A stretch of 64,000 nt of DNA, taken from DASRWT01 sp963748485 (lineage in GTDB: Bacteria > Methylomirabilota > Methylomirabilia > Rokubacteriales > CSP1-6). The translations under genes and the position numbers were made by a program. Under the pieces are notes generated by a model. The model was not told where the DNA came from, did not search any database, and was given only the letters and a program-made list of their open reading frames with translations. The DNA is taken from NCBI GenBank assembly GCA_963748485.1, contig CAVVJF010000009.1, positions 1,364,001 to 1,428,000 on the forward strand, written 5' to 3'. Shown in pieces: positions 39,984 through 48,622 of the stretch; positions within the stretch are counted from its first letter, which is position 1; every line of letters begins with the position of its first letter.

Positions 39984-41591
39984 CTACTTGTCGAGCCAGA
40001 CGTCCTGGCGCCGGCTCACGTTGTAGATCGAGTTCTCGTGCGTGAACCAGTTCTTGACGTAGGGCCAGTGCACCCAGTGCTGCTTGCCCCACCCGAGGAT
40101 CGGCCGCGCTCCGTCGGCCTGGAGCCGGCGGTCGATCTCGTTGACGAGGGCCAGGCGCTTCTTCGGGTCGACAGTCTGGGACTGCTCGACCATGAGCCGG
40201 TCGAGCTCCTCCGAGCAGTAGCCGGAGAAGTTCCGCTGCGAGCCGCAGCGGTAGTTCTCGAAGAGCTGGGCGTCGGGATCATCGATGCCGACGCCGGTGA
40301 GGTTCAGGGCGACGGAGTACTCGAGGCGAGTCATCTTGGGGTGCCACACCCCGGTCTCGATCTGCTCGAGGGTGGCCTCGACCCCGATCTGCTGGAGCTG
40401 GTCCACCATCCAGCTCGCGGTGTCCACGTAAATGGCCAGTGCGCGAGTGGACAGCGTGAACTTCAGGGGATTCCCGGGCCCGTAGCCCGCCTCGGCGAGA
40501 AGCTTCTTGGCTTCCGCCTTCTGCTTCGCGGGGTCTCCCATGCCGGGCAGACGCACGACTTCGGCAGCGGGCAGCCCCCACACCCCGGCCGGGCGCGGCA
40601 GGAGCGCCCCCCCGAACGTGGCCGCGCCCTGTCGCGGCCCCACCAGGTACGCCTTGCGGTCCAGGGCGAGGTTGATCGCCTGCCGGATCCGCCGATCGTT
40701 GAACGGCGGCTTCTTGTAGTTGATGAGGATGTTGTCGTTGACGTTGCTGTCCGTCTCGACCACGACCAGCTTGGGCGCGCCCTTCTTGGCATCCTCGGCA
40801 TTGGTCCGGTTCCAGCCGGTGCCCGCGACGTCGAGCTGGCCCGACTGGACGGCCGCGATCTGGGTGGAGCGGTCGCGGATGACGATGAACTTGATCCCGT
40901 CGAGATACGGCCGGCCCTTGACGAAGTAATCGGGGTTCTTCACGTACTCGATGTACTCGCCCGGCTTGTTGTCCTTGAGCTTGAACGGCCCCGTCCCGAT
41001 GCACTTGTTCTTGAACTCGGCGAGCGGGACGTGGGCGGGATAGATCGGCGAGTAGCCCGAGGCGAGCATGGGCAGGAGCGAGGGCTGCGGCGTCTTGAGC
41101 CTGAACACCACCGTGTACGGATCGGACGCCTCGATGGCCTCGATGTTGTCATACCAGAGCTTGCGTGGGTTGACCTTGAGCTTGGCCTTGGCGTCGGGAG
41201 CGCCCCGCACGGCGTCGAACGTGTACTTCACGTCCGCCGACGTGAACGGTTTGCCGTCGTGAAACTTCACATCTTTTCGAAGAAAGAAGACGAGGTTCCG
41301 GTGGCCGTCCTGCCACGACCACCGCTCGGCCAGCTCGGGGATGATGGTGTCGAGGCTTTCCAGCTTCTTCGCGGGGTCGTAGTAGACGAGGTTGTTGAAG
41401 CAGGGACTCGCCTGCTGGGTGATGGCGACGGTGGACTCTTCGTGGGGGGACAGGCTCGGCGCCGCCGCCAGCGGGTGCGTGACGAGCACTCCGCCGTACT
41501 TCGGGGTCTGCGCGTCGGCGGGCTCGACGGCAAGGAGGAGAGCCACGGCAACGAGCGCGACGAGCAGTCCGAGCGAGCGGGGACGGGTCAT
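39984..41591 (-). CDS. peptide/solute ABC substrate-binding protein (SBP_bac_5)
   Basis: This encodes 535 residues from the ATG at 41591, chosen because a signal peptide (LGLLVALVAVALLLAVEPADA) starts there. SBP_bac_5 features: PKYGGVLVTHPLAAAPSLSPH, IIPELAERWSWQDGHRNLVFFLRKDVKFHDGKPF, IRQAINLALDRKAYL, YCSEELDRLMVEQSQTVDP. It captures a peptide, opine or nickel-type ligand for the two permeases downstream. The ligand cannot be told. Confidence 0.94.
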   Translation of the reverse strand: MTRPRSLGLLVALVAVALLLAVEPADAQTPKYGGVLVTHPLAAAPSLSPHEESTVAITQQASPCFNNLVYYDPAKKLESLDTIIPELAERWSWQDGHRNLVFFLRKDVKFHDGKPFTSADVKYTFDAVRGAPDAKAKLKVNPRKLWYDNIEAIEASDPYTVVFRLKTPQPSLLPMLASGYSPIYPAHVPLAEFKNKCIGTGPFKLKDNKPGEYIEYVKNPDYFVKGRPYLDGIKFIVIRDRSTQIAAVQSGQLDVAGTGWNRTNAEDAKKGAPKLVVVETDSNVNDNILINYKKPPFNDRRIRQAINLALDRKAYLVGPRQGAATFGGALLPRPAGVWGLPAAEVVRLPGMGDPAKQKAEAKKLLAEAGYGPGNPLKFTLSTRALAIYVDTASWMVDQLQQIGVEATLEQIETGVWHPKMTRLEYSVALNLTGVGIDDPDAQLFENYRCGSQRNFSGYCSEELDRLMVEQSQTVDPKKRLALVNEIDRRLQADGARPILGWGKQHWVHWPYVKNWFTHENSIYNVSRRQDVWLDK

Positions 41592-41693
41592 GGCGACCTC
41601 CGCGAACGCTGAGGGTTGTGGGCCCCGACCGAATGTGCGGCGAAGTATAGCCCACGCTACACCCCTCGGCAAACGTATCGGTGTCGCCCCGGG

Positions 41694-42647
41694 CTAGCCC
41701 CCCTTGAGACGCGGATCGAGGAGGTCGCGAAGGGCGTCGCCCAGCATGTTGAAGCCGAAGACCGCGAGGGACAGCGCGACGGCGGGCCAGATGGCGAGCC
41801 AGGGCGCCCGGTACATGTGGTCGAGCCCGGCCAGGGATAGCATCCCGCCCCATGTCGGATACGGCGGCGGCACCCCGAGCCCGAGAAAGGACAGGCTCGC
41901 CTCCGTCAGGATGACGGTGGACAGCCCCGTCGTCGCCACCACGATGATGGTGGGCAGCGCATTGGGCAGGATGTGGACGATCGCCACGCGGAGGTGTCCC
42001 GCGCCCGCCGCGCGCGCCCCCTCGATCCACGTGTTCTCCTTGATGGACAGGACGACGCCCCGGACGATTCGCGAATTCTGGATCCCGAAGGCCACCCCGA
42101 GGACGAGCGTGATGTTCCAGACGCCCGGCCCCAGCAGCGACAGGATCGTCATGAGCAGGAGCAACCCGGGAAAGGCCATCCACGCGTCCACCCCACGCTG
42201 CACGAAGAGGTCCAGTCGCCCTCCGAAGTAGGCGGAGGCGATGCCCAGCAGGGTGGCGAGGAGGCTTCCCAGCGTGACGGCGCCGAAGCCCACGTAGAGC
42301 GAGATCCGCGCCCCATACAGGATGCGCGTGAGCACGTCCCGTCCGATCTGGTCCGTGCCCAGCCAGTGGGAGCCGTCCATGGCGATGAAGCGCTCGCGCA
42401 GGTTCGTCTGCGAGAATCCGTACGGCGTGAGCACGTCAGCGAGCACCGCGCCCGCGAGCATGACCGCCACGATGACCGCCCCCGTGGTCCCGAGCGGCTT
42501 CCGACGGAGCATCTGCACCCAGACGTCCACGTACCAGGCGCGCGTCCGGGGCAGCCGCCGGAGCTGGAGCGCGGCCCCTCCGTCCACCGCCGCCGCGGCG
42601 GCGGTGCCGGCGCTAGTGGTATCGGATGCGGGGGTCCAGGAAGGCAT
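41694..42647 (-). CDS. oligopeptide-type ABC transporter permease (DppC-like), second cassette
   Basis: This encodes 317 residues. An N-terminal low-complexity Ala-rich stretch is unusual (TSAGTAAAAAVDGGAALQLR). Signature blocks: HWLGTDQIGRDVLTRILYGAR, the EAA loop WIEGARAAGAGHLRVAIVHILPN and SFLGLGVPPPYPTWGGML. It overlaps the upstream DppB-like gene by 35 bases, so the start could be further in, but the DppC signature needs most of the frame. Confidence 0.92.
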   Translation of the reverse strand: MPSWTPASDTTSAGTAAAAAVDGGAALQLRRLPRTRAWYVDVWVQMLRRKPLGTTGAVIVAVMLAGAVLADVLTPYGFSQTNLRERFIAMDGSHWLGTDQIGRDVLTRILYGARISLYVGFGAVTLGSLLATLLGIASAYFGGRLDLFVQRGVDAWMAFPGLLLLMTILSLLGPGVWNITLVLGVAFGIQNSRIVRGVVLSIKENTWIEGARAAGAGHLRVAIVHILPNALPTIIVVATTGLSTVILTEASLSFLGLGVPPPYPTWGGMLSLAGLDHMYRAPWLAIWPAVALSLAVFGFNMLGDALRDLLDPRLKGG

Positions 42648-43560
42648 ACGTCAGGTCGATGAGGAGGTTGAGGCCGACCACCATGGCGGCCACGATGAGA
42701 TTCACCGACTGCACCACCGGGTAGTCCAAGCGGGTCAGCGCCTCGAAGAAGAACAGGCCCACGCCGGGGAGGCGGAAGATCGACTCCATGATCACCGATC
42801 CCCCGATGTAAAGCGGCGTCTGGAGCCCGACGAGCGTGATGACGGGGATCATCGCGTTCTTCAGCGCGTGGCGCAGCACGACCGCGCGCTCCGGAAGCCC
42901 CTTCGACCACGCCGTGCGGATGTAGTCCTGCCGCAGCACCTCGAGCAGGGCCGAGCGCATGATCCGCATGATGGGCCCCGCCCGGGTCACGCCGAAGACC
43001 AGCGCCGGCACCATCATGATCTTGAGGTTCTGGAGCGGGTCCACGGTGAGCGCGACGTATGTGTAGACCGGCGTCCACTTGAAGTAGATGGCGGGGAGGA
43101 CGACGACGAGGACGGCCAGGCCGAAGTACGGCACGGACAGCGCGAGGATCGCAAAGACGCGCCCGATGTAGTCGGACGCCGTGTCCTGACGGACGGCGGA
43201 GACGATGCCGATCAGGATCCCCACCAGGACCGAGACCAGGATGGTCAGCACGGCGAGCTCGACGGTCACCGGGAAGCGGGCGATGAACTCGTCGAAGATC
43301 GGCTGCTTGGTCCAGTACGACGTGCCGAAGTCTCCACGCGTCACGATGCGGCCCACCCAGTCGAGGTACTGGAGGTGGGCCGGGCGATCCATCCCGAGCT
43401 CCTTGCGCAGCGCCTCCACCGTCGGGGCGTAGGCGTGGCCCTCGACCATCCGGAGGACCACGTCCCCCGGCATGAGCCGCATCATCGAGAAGACGATGAT
43501 GCTCACCAGCACAAGGGTCGGCACCGCCAGGAGGACCCGCCGGAGGACATACTGCTTCAT
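42613..43560 (-). CDS. oligopeptide-type ABC transporter permease (DppB-like), second cassette
   Basis: This encodes 315 residues. It starts MKQYVLRRVLLAVPTLVLVSIIVFSMMRLMPGD. Later blocks are LGMDRPAHLQYLDWVGRIVTRGDFG, the EAA loop DYIRTAWSKGLPERAVVLRHALKNAMIP and SIFRLPGVGLFFFEALTRLDYPVVQ. It pairs with the DppC-like gene downstream and the binding protein upstream. Confidence 0.93.
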   Translation of the reverse strand: MKQYVLRRVLLAVPTLVLVSIIVFSMMRLMPGDVVLRMVEGHAYAPTVEALRKELGMDRPAHLQYLDWVGRIVTRGDFGTSYWTKQPIFDEFIARFPVTVELAVLTILVSVLVGILIGIVSAVRQDTASDYIGRVFAILALSVPYFGLAVLVVVLPAIYFKWTPVYTYVALTVDPLQNLKIMMVPALVFGVTRAGPIMRIMRSALLEVLRQDYIRTAWSKGLPERAVVLRHALKNAMIPVITLVGLQTPLYIGGSVIMESIFRLPGVGLFFFEALTRLDYPVVQSVNLIVAAMVVGLNLLIDLTYAFLDPRIRYH

Positions 43561-43581
43561 CGCGTCCCCGCCCCCTTCGCC

Positions 43582-45186
43582 TCAGCGGTCGAGCCAGGTG
43601 AAGATCAGCCGGTGGCCGAGCGAGAACCCGTCGTGGTGCTTGAAGCCCTTCACCTGCGGGGCGTGCGTGATGTATTGCGGCGGGGTGGGGAAGTACACGT
43701 AATAGGCCTTGTCGGCCAGGTGGCGCTGGATGTCGTGGACGATGGCCAGGCGCTTCTTGGGATCCAGCTCTCGCCGCTGGGCCACCAGCATCTTGTTCAG
43801 GTCGGCATCGGCGACGTGACTGCGATTGTGCGGCTGCTCGGGATAGAAGCAGCTGTAGAGCCAGTCGTCGATGTCATTGCCGGGCGCCTGCGGCCCCATC
43901 GCCATCTTCTCGAACTTGCCGAGGTAGGTCGTCGAGATGTACTTGCCGTACTCCTCGGGCTTGAACTCGACGGTCACGCCGATCTTGGCCAGGTTGTCGG
44001 CGGCAAGGTCGTAGTAGGTTCGCCACGGGGGCGCGTAGCCCGGCCAGTGGAACATCGGCGTCGAGAAGCCGTTAGGGTAGCCCGCCTCCTTGAGGAGGCG
44101 CTTCGCCTCCGCGGGATCGTACCCGACGAGGAACTTGGCCTTCGCCGGGTCCATCTGCGACGCGGGCAGCTGCCAGTCCTTCATGGCGCACGGCACGGGC
44201 CCGGCGTCGATGCATCCCTCGCCGAAGAGCAGCGCATCGTTCCAGCCCTTCCGGTCGATGGCCAGCGAGATGGCACGCCGCACGCGGACGTCGTTGAACG
44301 GCGGCTGGTCCGTGCGGAAGTAGAGCTTGCCGCTGCCCACCGTCATGGTCGGGGTCATGACCATCTCGGGGTTCGTCTGCTTCAGCGACTTGGCCTCCTC
44401 GGGCACCATGTAGCCCCACATGTGCCCCATGTCCACCTTGCCCGCCCGGAGAAGCGAGAGACGCGCGGCGGCGTCCGGCGTGATCTCGATGACGACGCCG
44501 TCCAGATATGGCTGCCCCTTCATGTAGTAGTTGGGGTTGCGCTCGAAGGCGATCTGGACGCCCTTCTGGTAGGACTTCAGCATGAAGGGACCGCTGCCGA
44601 TCATGGCCTCGGGCCGGTTGAAGTCCTTGAACTGCTCCTCGACCTCGCGGGGCAGGATCGCGATGTAGGTCGAAGCCGCCAGATGGTTCAAGAAGGGCGC
44701 GAACGGCTCCTTGAGGGAGACGCGCAGGGTGTGGCGGTCGACCACGTCGATGGATTGGACCACGTCGAAGCGGGCGCGGAATCCAGATTTCGCCGCGAAT
44801 CGCTCCATCGAGTACTTGGCGTCCTCGGCCGTCACTTCCCTGCCGTTGACCGGGGGCTTGTTGTGGAAGCGCACCCCTTTCCGGAGGTGGAAGGTGTACA
44901 CGCGGCCGTCCGGGGACGTGTCCCATCGCTCGGCCAGGTCGGGGACGATGGAGAAGTCCGCCGGATGCTTCTGTTCCGGCCCGTGCGGGTAGCGCACGAG
45001 CTGGCTGTAGATCATGTTCGCCCAGGAGTGCGTCAGGAAGCTGATCGCCAGATGGGGATCGAGGTTCGGCGCTTCGCGGTCGGCGATGCGGAGGACGCCG
45101 CCGCGTTTGGGCGTCTGGGCGTCCGCCGTCGCGGCGGCGGCGAGCACGATCAGGCAGAGCGCGGTAACGAGGCCTCGTCGGACCAT
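43582..45186 (-). CDS. peptide/solute ABC substrate-binding protein (SBP_bac_5), second cassette
   Basis: This encodes 534 residues from the ATG at 45186, preceded by GAGGAGG. Signal peptide LVTALCLIVLAAAATADAQ. Blocks: PKRGGVLRIADREAPNLDPH, IVPDLAERWDTSPDGRVYTFHLRKGVRFHNKPPVNGREV, VRRAISLAIDRKGW, AKRLLKEAGYPNGF. First gene of the second importer operon, divergent from the TRAP cluster. It shares fold and operon order with the cassette at 38-41.6 kb but is clearly diverged in sequence. Confidence 0.94.
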   Translation of the reverse strand: MVRRGLVTALCLIVLAAAATADAQTPKRGGVLRIADREAPNLDPHLAISFLTHSWANMIYSQLVRYPHGPEQKHPADFSIVPDLAERWDTSPDGRVYTFHLRKGVRFHNKPPVNGREVTAEDAKYSMERFAAKSGFRARFDVVQSIDVVDRHTLRVSLKEPFAPFLNHLAASTYIAILPREVEEQFKDFNRPEAMIGSGPFMLKSYQKGVQIAFERNPNYYMKGQPYLDGVVIEITPDAAARLSLLRAGKVDMGHMWGYMVPEEAKSLKQTNPEMVMTPTMTVGSGKLYFRTDQPPFNDVRVRRAISLAIDRKGWNDALLFGEGCIDAGPVPCAMKDWQLPASQMDPAKAKFLVGYDPAEAKRLLKEAGYPNGFSTPMFHWPGYAPPWRTYYDLAADNLAKIGVTVEFKPEEYGKYISTTYLGKFEKMAMGPQAPGNDIDDWLYSCFYPEQPHNRSHVADADLNKMLVAQRRELDPKKRLAIVHDIQRHLADKAYYVYFPTPPQYITHAPQVKGFKHHDGFSLGHRLIFTWLDR

Positions 45187-45301
45187 GGACGCCTCCTCGA
45201 CGCCCCGCGGGGGCGGGGCCAAAGGATCAGGACGGGTCTCGGGAACGAAGCGCGAGAAAAGTGCCCCACTATTCGTCGAACGAGAAGCGTTGTCAAGCGC
45301 C

Positions 45302-45330
45302 TTGACACGGCGAGCGGGCCCTCCTACACT
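45302..45330 (+). promoter_or_regulatory. sigma-70-type promoter for the first TRAP operon
   Basis: TTGACA at 45302-45307, a 17-base spacer, and TACACT at 45325-45330, 60 bases before the DctP start at 45390. Consensus -35 and good -10. Confidence 0.72.
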
Positions 45331-45389
45331 CCCGCGCAATTCCACCGGCCGGAGGGCCTACCCTGATCGAACGCTGGAGGTACACCCAC

Positions 45390-46535
45390 ATGACCAGACG
45401 CCGCACCCTGCTTCTCACTGCCATTGCGCTCACCGTCGTGATCGCGGCGGCGGGCGCGCTCACCTGGACCATGACCCCGAAGGCGCAGGCCCAGGCGCCG
45501 GTCATCCTCAAGATCCAGGCCAGCTGGCCGGCCTCGCTGACCATCTTCGATCATCTCAAGATGGTCGCGGAACGGGTGGACAAGCTCTCCAACGGCACGC
45601 TCAAGATCGAGCCGCTGCCCGCGGGGGCGGTGGTGCCCGCCTTCGAGGTGCTCGACGCCACCAGTAAGAAGGTCATCGACGGCGCCCACACCGTCGCCTA
45701 CTACTGGGTGGGAAAGAACAAGACCGCGGTGCTCTTCACCGGCGGGCCGGGCGGCAACTTCGGCATGGACTGGGAGGACGTCCTCGGCTGGATGTACGAG
45801 GGCGGCGGGATCGAGCTCTACCAGCAGTTCTACAAGGACGTGCTGAAGCTCAACGTGGTGCCCCTGCCCGGCTGGCCGAGCGGCCCCCAGGCCTTCGGCT
45901 GGTTCAAGCGGCCGATCAAGAGCCTCGCCGACTTCAAGGGCATGAAGTGCCGGCAGACCGGCATCAACGCCGAGGTCTTCACCGAGATGGGGATGCGCAC
46001 GGTCAACCTCCCCGGCGGTGAGATCCTGCCCGCCGCCGAGCGCGGCGTCATCGACTGCGCGGAGTGGGTGGGCGGCGTCGAGGATCTCCGGCTCGGATTC
46101 CATAACGTGTGGAAGTACCACTACACCCCGGGCATGCACGAGCCGGTGACGCTGGGTGAGATCCTCATCAACAGCGAGGTGTGGGAGAAGCTCTCCCCGC
46201 TGCACAAGGAGATCATCAAGTCGGCCACCATGGAGGCTTTCGTCCGCTGGTACGTGAAGTGGCAGCGGCAGAACGCCGACGCGCTGAAGGACTTCATCGA
46301 GAAGCACAAGGTCAACGTGCTCAAGACACCGAACGACATCCTGATCGACTTCCTCAAGGCCTGGGACCGGATCGCCGCCCGCGAGGCCGAGAAGGATCCC
46401 TTCTTCAAGAAGGTGCTCGAGTCGCAGCGCCAGTACGCCAGCGTGGTGGTCCCGGCCAAGCGCTTCCTGTTCCCCAACTACGACTTCGCGGCCAACTACT
46501 ACTGGCCGGAGAAGAAGGCCGCGGCGAAGCCGTAG
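45390..46535 (+). CDS. TRAP transporter substrate-binding protein (DctP family), P1
   Basis: This encodes 381 residues. Signal peptide: TLLLTAIALTVVIAAAGALTW. DctP-type fold: VILKIQASWPASLTIFDHL, KIEPLPAGAVVPAFEVLDATSKKVIDGAHTV, GWFKRPIKSLADFKGMKCRQTG (the carboxylate-binding Arg region), GVIDCAEWVGGVEDLRLGFHNVWKYHY, GEILINSEVWEKLSPLHKEII. It delivers a carboxylate-type ligand to the QM membrane pair encoded next. A large hairpin separates it from the DctQ gene. Confidence 0.95.
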   Translation: MTRRRTLLLTAIALTVVIAAAGALTWTMTPKAQAQAPVILKIQASWPASLTIFDHLKMVAERVDKLSNGTLKIEPLPAGAVVPAFEVLDATSKKVIDGAHTVAYYWVGKNKTAVLFTGGPGGNFGMDWEDVLGWMYEGGGIELYQQFYKDVLKLNVVPLPGWPSGPQAFGWFKRPIKSLADFKGMKCRQTGINAEVFTEMGMRTVNLPGGEILPAAERGVIDCAEWVGGVEDLRLGFHNVWKYHYTPGMHEPVTLGEILINSEVWEKLSPLHKEIIKSATMEAFVRWYVKWQRQNADALKDFIEKHKVNVLKTPNDILIDFLKAWDRIAAREAEKDPFFKKVLESQRQYASVVVPAKRFLFPNYDFAANYYWPEKKAAAKP

Positions 46536-46561
46536 CGGTGGGCGCCCTCTGATCGACTTCG

Positions 46562-46591
46562 GGAAGGGCCGGCGGTGACGCCGGCCCTTCC
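46562..46591 (+). terminator. strong hairpin between DctP1 and DctQ1 genes
   Basis: GGAAGGGCCGGCG, loop GTGA, CGCCGGCCCTTCC: a perfect 13-bp stem. No U-run follows, so partial termination or mRNA stabilisation of the binding-protein message is as likely as full termination. Confidence 0.7.
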
Positions 46592-46624
46592 GCTTCGACC
46601 GATCCACACACGGTCCCGGCGGCG

Positions 46625-47194
46625 ATGGAGGGCCGTCCGCGCATGAGCCAACCGTCTCCGGGGCTGCTCCGGACCATCCGCGTCATCGACACCTTCAGCG
46701 AGTGGTCGGGCAAGGGCGTCGCCTGGCTCATCCTGCCCCTCGTGTTCGCCCTGACCTACGAAGGATTCGCCCGGTACCTCTTCAACGCCCCCACGCTGTG
46801 GGCCTTCGACCTCTCCTACATGATGTACGGCGCGCTCTTCATGCTGGGGGCCCACTACACGCTCCTGAAAGGCGCGCATATCCGGACCGACATGCTGTGG
46901 GACAAGTTCTCGCCGCGGACCAAGGGGCGCATCGACGCGGCCGCCTATATCTTCTTCTTCTTCCCCGCGATGATCCTCCTCTTCTACGCGAGCGTGGACG
47001 AGGCCTGGATCTCCTGGCGGATGGGCGAGCTCTCCGAGCAGACGGCGTGGCGGCCGGTGCTTTGGCCCTTCAAGGCGGTCGTCCCCTTGACCGCGCTCCT
47101 CCTGCTCGTCCAGGGCGTATCGGAGCTCCTGAAGTCGCTCTATGCCGCCCGCACCGGGCGCTTCCTCACCCAGGCCGAAACCATCCCGGTATGA
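46625..47194 (+). CDS. TRAP transporter small permease (DctQ), Q1
   Basis: This encodes 189 residues; the ATG at 46643 (MSQPS) is an alternative start. Four membrane helices: GVAWLILPLVFALTYEGFARYLF, WAFDLSYMMYGALFMLGAHYTL, AAYIFFFFPAMILLFYASV, AVVPLTALLLLVQGVSELLK. The signature FNAPTLWAFDLSYMMYG and the loop LLKGAHIRTDMLWDK are typical of DctQ. It overlaps DctM by 4 bases. Confidence 0.92.
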   Translation: MEGRPRMSQPSPGLLRTIRVIDTFSEWSGKGVAWLILPLVFALTYEGFARYLFNAPTLWAFDLSYMMYGALFMLGAHYTLLKGAHIRTDMLWDKFSPRTKGRIDAAAYIFFFFPAMILLFYASVDEAWISWRMGELSEQTAWRPVLWPFKAVVPLTALLLLVQGVSELLKSLYAARTGRFLTQAETIPV

Positions 47195-48513
47195 CCGGCA
47201 ACGAGATCCTCGGCCTCGTCATGCTGGTCCTCATGATCGGCGTGATCTTCATCGGCTTCCCCATCAGCTTCACGCTCCTCTTCCTCTCCCTCGTGTGCGG
47301 CTACATCGGCCTGGGCGGCATCGTCTTCGACCTCGCCTTCTTCCAGACCATCGGCATGATGAAGGAGCAGACCCTCACGGCGGTGCCGCTGTTCATCTTC
47401 ATGGGCTACGTGGTCGAACAGGCTGGGCTCATGGAGCGCCTGTTCCGCGCCTTTCAGGTCGTCCTCGCGCCCCTGCGGGGCTCGCTCTATCTCGGCGTGA
47501 TCCTCACCGCCACCGTGTTCGCGATGGCCACCGGCATCGTCGGGGCGGCGGTGACCGTGCTCGGAATCATGGCGGCGCCCATCATGATGCGCAGTGGCTA
47601 CAGCCCGCGCCTATCCGCGGGCGCCATCGCGGCAGGCGGAACCCTCGGTATTCTCATTCCCCCCAGCGTCATGCTGGTGGTGATGGGGCCCGTCATCAAT
47701 GTGTCCGTGGCCAAGCTCTACGCGGCCGCGTTCGGGCCGGGCTTCCTCCTCGCCGGGCTCTATATCCTCTACACCCTCACGCGGAGCTTCCTGAATCCCG
47801 CCCTGGGGCCCGCTGTCCCCAAGGAGGAGCGGGCGGCGTCGTTCGCCGCCATGATCCGCGAGCTCGTGGTCGGGATGGTGCCGCTGACGCTCCTGATCTC
47901 GGCCACCCTGGGCAGCATCCTCGCCGGGATCGTCACGCCCACCGAGGCCGCCGCCATGGGTGCCTTCGGCGCGATCCTGCTCTCCATAGCCTATCGGCGC
48001 TTCACGCTGGCTGGTCTCAAGGCGGCGGTATTCAGCACCATGACCACCTCGAGCATGGTGCTGTTCCTGGCCGTCGGCTCGAACGTCTTCGGCGCCATCT
48101 TCTCCCGGCTCGGGAGCGCCGCCGTCATCACCAATGCGCTCACCGGCCTGCCGGTGCCGCCCTGGGCAACCTTGCTGCTCGTGATGGCCTTGATATTCCT
48201 GCTCGGCTGGCCCTTCGAGTGGCCGGCCATCATCTTCGTCTTCCTGCCGATCTTCTACCCCGTCATTGCCGCGTTGAAGTTCGACATGATCTGGTTCGGC
48301 ACCCTGGTGGCGGTGAACCTCCAGACCGCGTACCTGTCCCCGCCCGTCGCCATGTCCGCCTACTACCTCAAGCAGGTCGTGCCCCAGTGGAGCCTGGCCA
48401 CCATCTACCGCGGCATGGCCGACTTCATGGTGATCCAGGTCATCGCGCTGCTCCTGGTCATCTTCTTCCCGGAGATAGCGCTCTGGTTTCCCCGCTGGCT
48501 CTTCGGGGATTGA
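47191..48513 (+). CDS. TRAP transporter large permease (DctM), M1
   Basis: This encodes 440 residues. Start ATG in ATGA overlap with the small permease stop. Family blocks: VIFIGFPISFTLLFLSLVCG, LTAVPLFIFMGYVVEQAGLMERLF, IMAAPIMMRSGYSPRLSAGAIAAGGTLGILIPPSVMLV, VTPTEAAAMGAFGA, GWPFEWPAIIFVFLPIF, LSPPVAMSAYYLK. About 12 membrane helices. It forms the ion-coupled channel with Q1. Confidence 0.96.
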   Translation: MTGNEILGLVMLVLMIGVIFIGFPISFTLLFLSLVCGYIGLGGIVFDLAFFQTIGMMKEQTLTAVPLFIFMGYVVEQAGLMERLFRAFQVVLAPLRGSLYLGVILTATVFAMATGIVGAAVTVLGIMAAPIMMRSGYSPRLSAGAIAAGGTLGILIPPSVMLVVMGPVINVSVAKLYAAAFGPGFLLAGLYILYTLTRSFLNPALGPAVPKEERAASFAAMIRELVVGMVPLTLLISATLGSILAGIVTPTEAAAMGAFGAILLSIAYRRFTLAGLKAAVFSTMTTSSMVLFLAVGSNVFGAIFSRLGSAAVITNALTGLPVPPWATLLLVMALIFLLGWPFEWPAIIFVFLPIFYPVIAALKFDMIWFGTLVAVNLQTAYLSPPVAMSAYYLKQVVPQWSLATIYRGMADFMVIQVIALLLVIFFPEIALWFPRWLFGD

Positions 48514-48549
48514 GCGGACCCCGGGGTCCCGGCCCTACCGATTTGGGCA

Positions 48550-48578
48550 TTGACAGGCCCCGAGGCCCTCACTAGAAT
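48550..48578 (+). promoter_or_regulatory. sigma-70-type promoter for the second TRAP operon
   Basis: TTGACA at 48550-48555, 17-base spacer, TAGAAT at 48573-48578. It lies 45 bases before the DctP2 start and just after the DctM1 stop. Confidence 0.72.
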
Positions 48579-48622
48579 CGCGCCACCTTTCGACATTGCG
48601 AACCCTCACAGCGGAGGGCCCC

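Noticed and set aside
39267..41612. 781-codon plus-strand frame
   Set aside because: Antisense of the ABC permease and binding-protein genes; composition typical of a GC-rich shadow.
42322..45366. 1014-codon plus-strand frame
   Set aside because: Antisense of the second ABC cassette; rich in Val/His/Arg/Asp, no recognisable domain.
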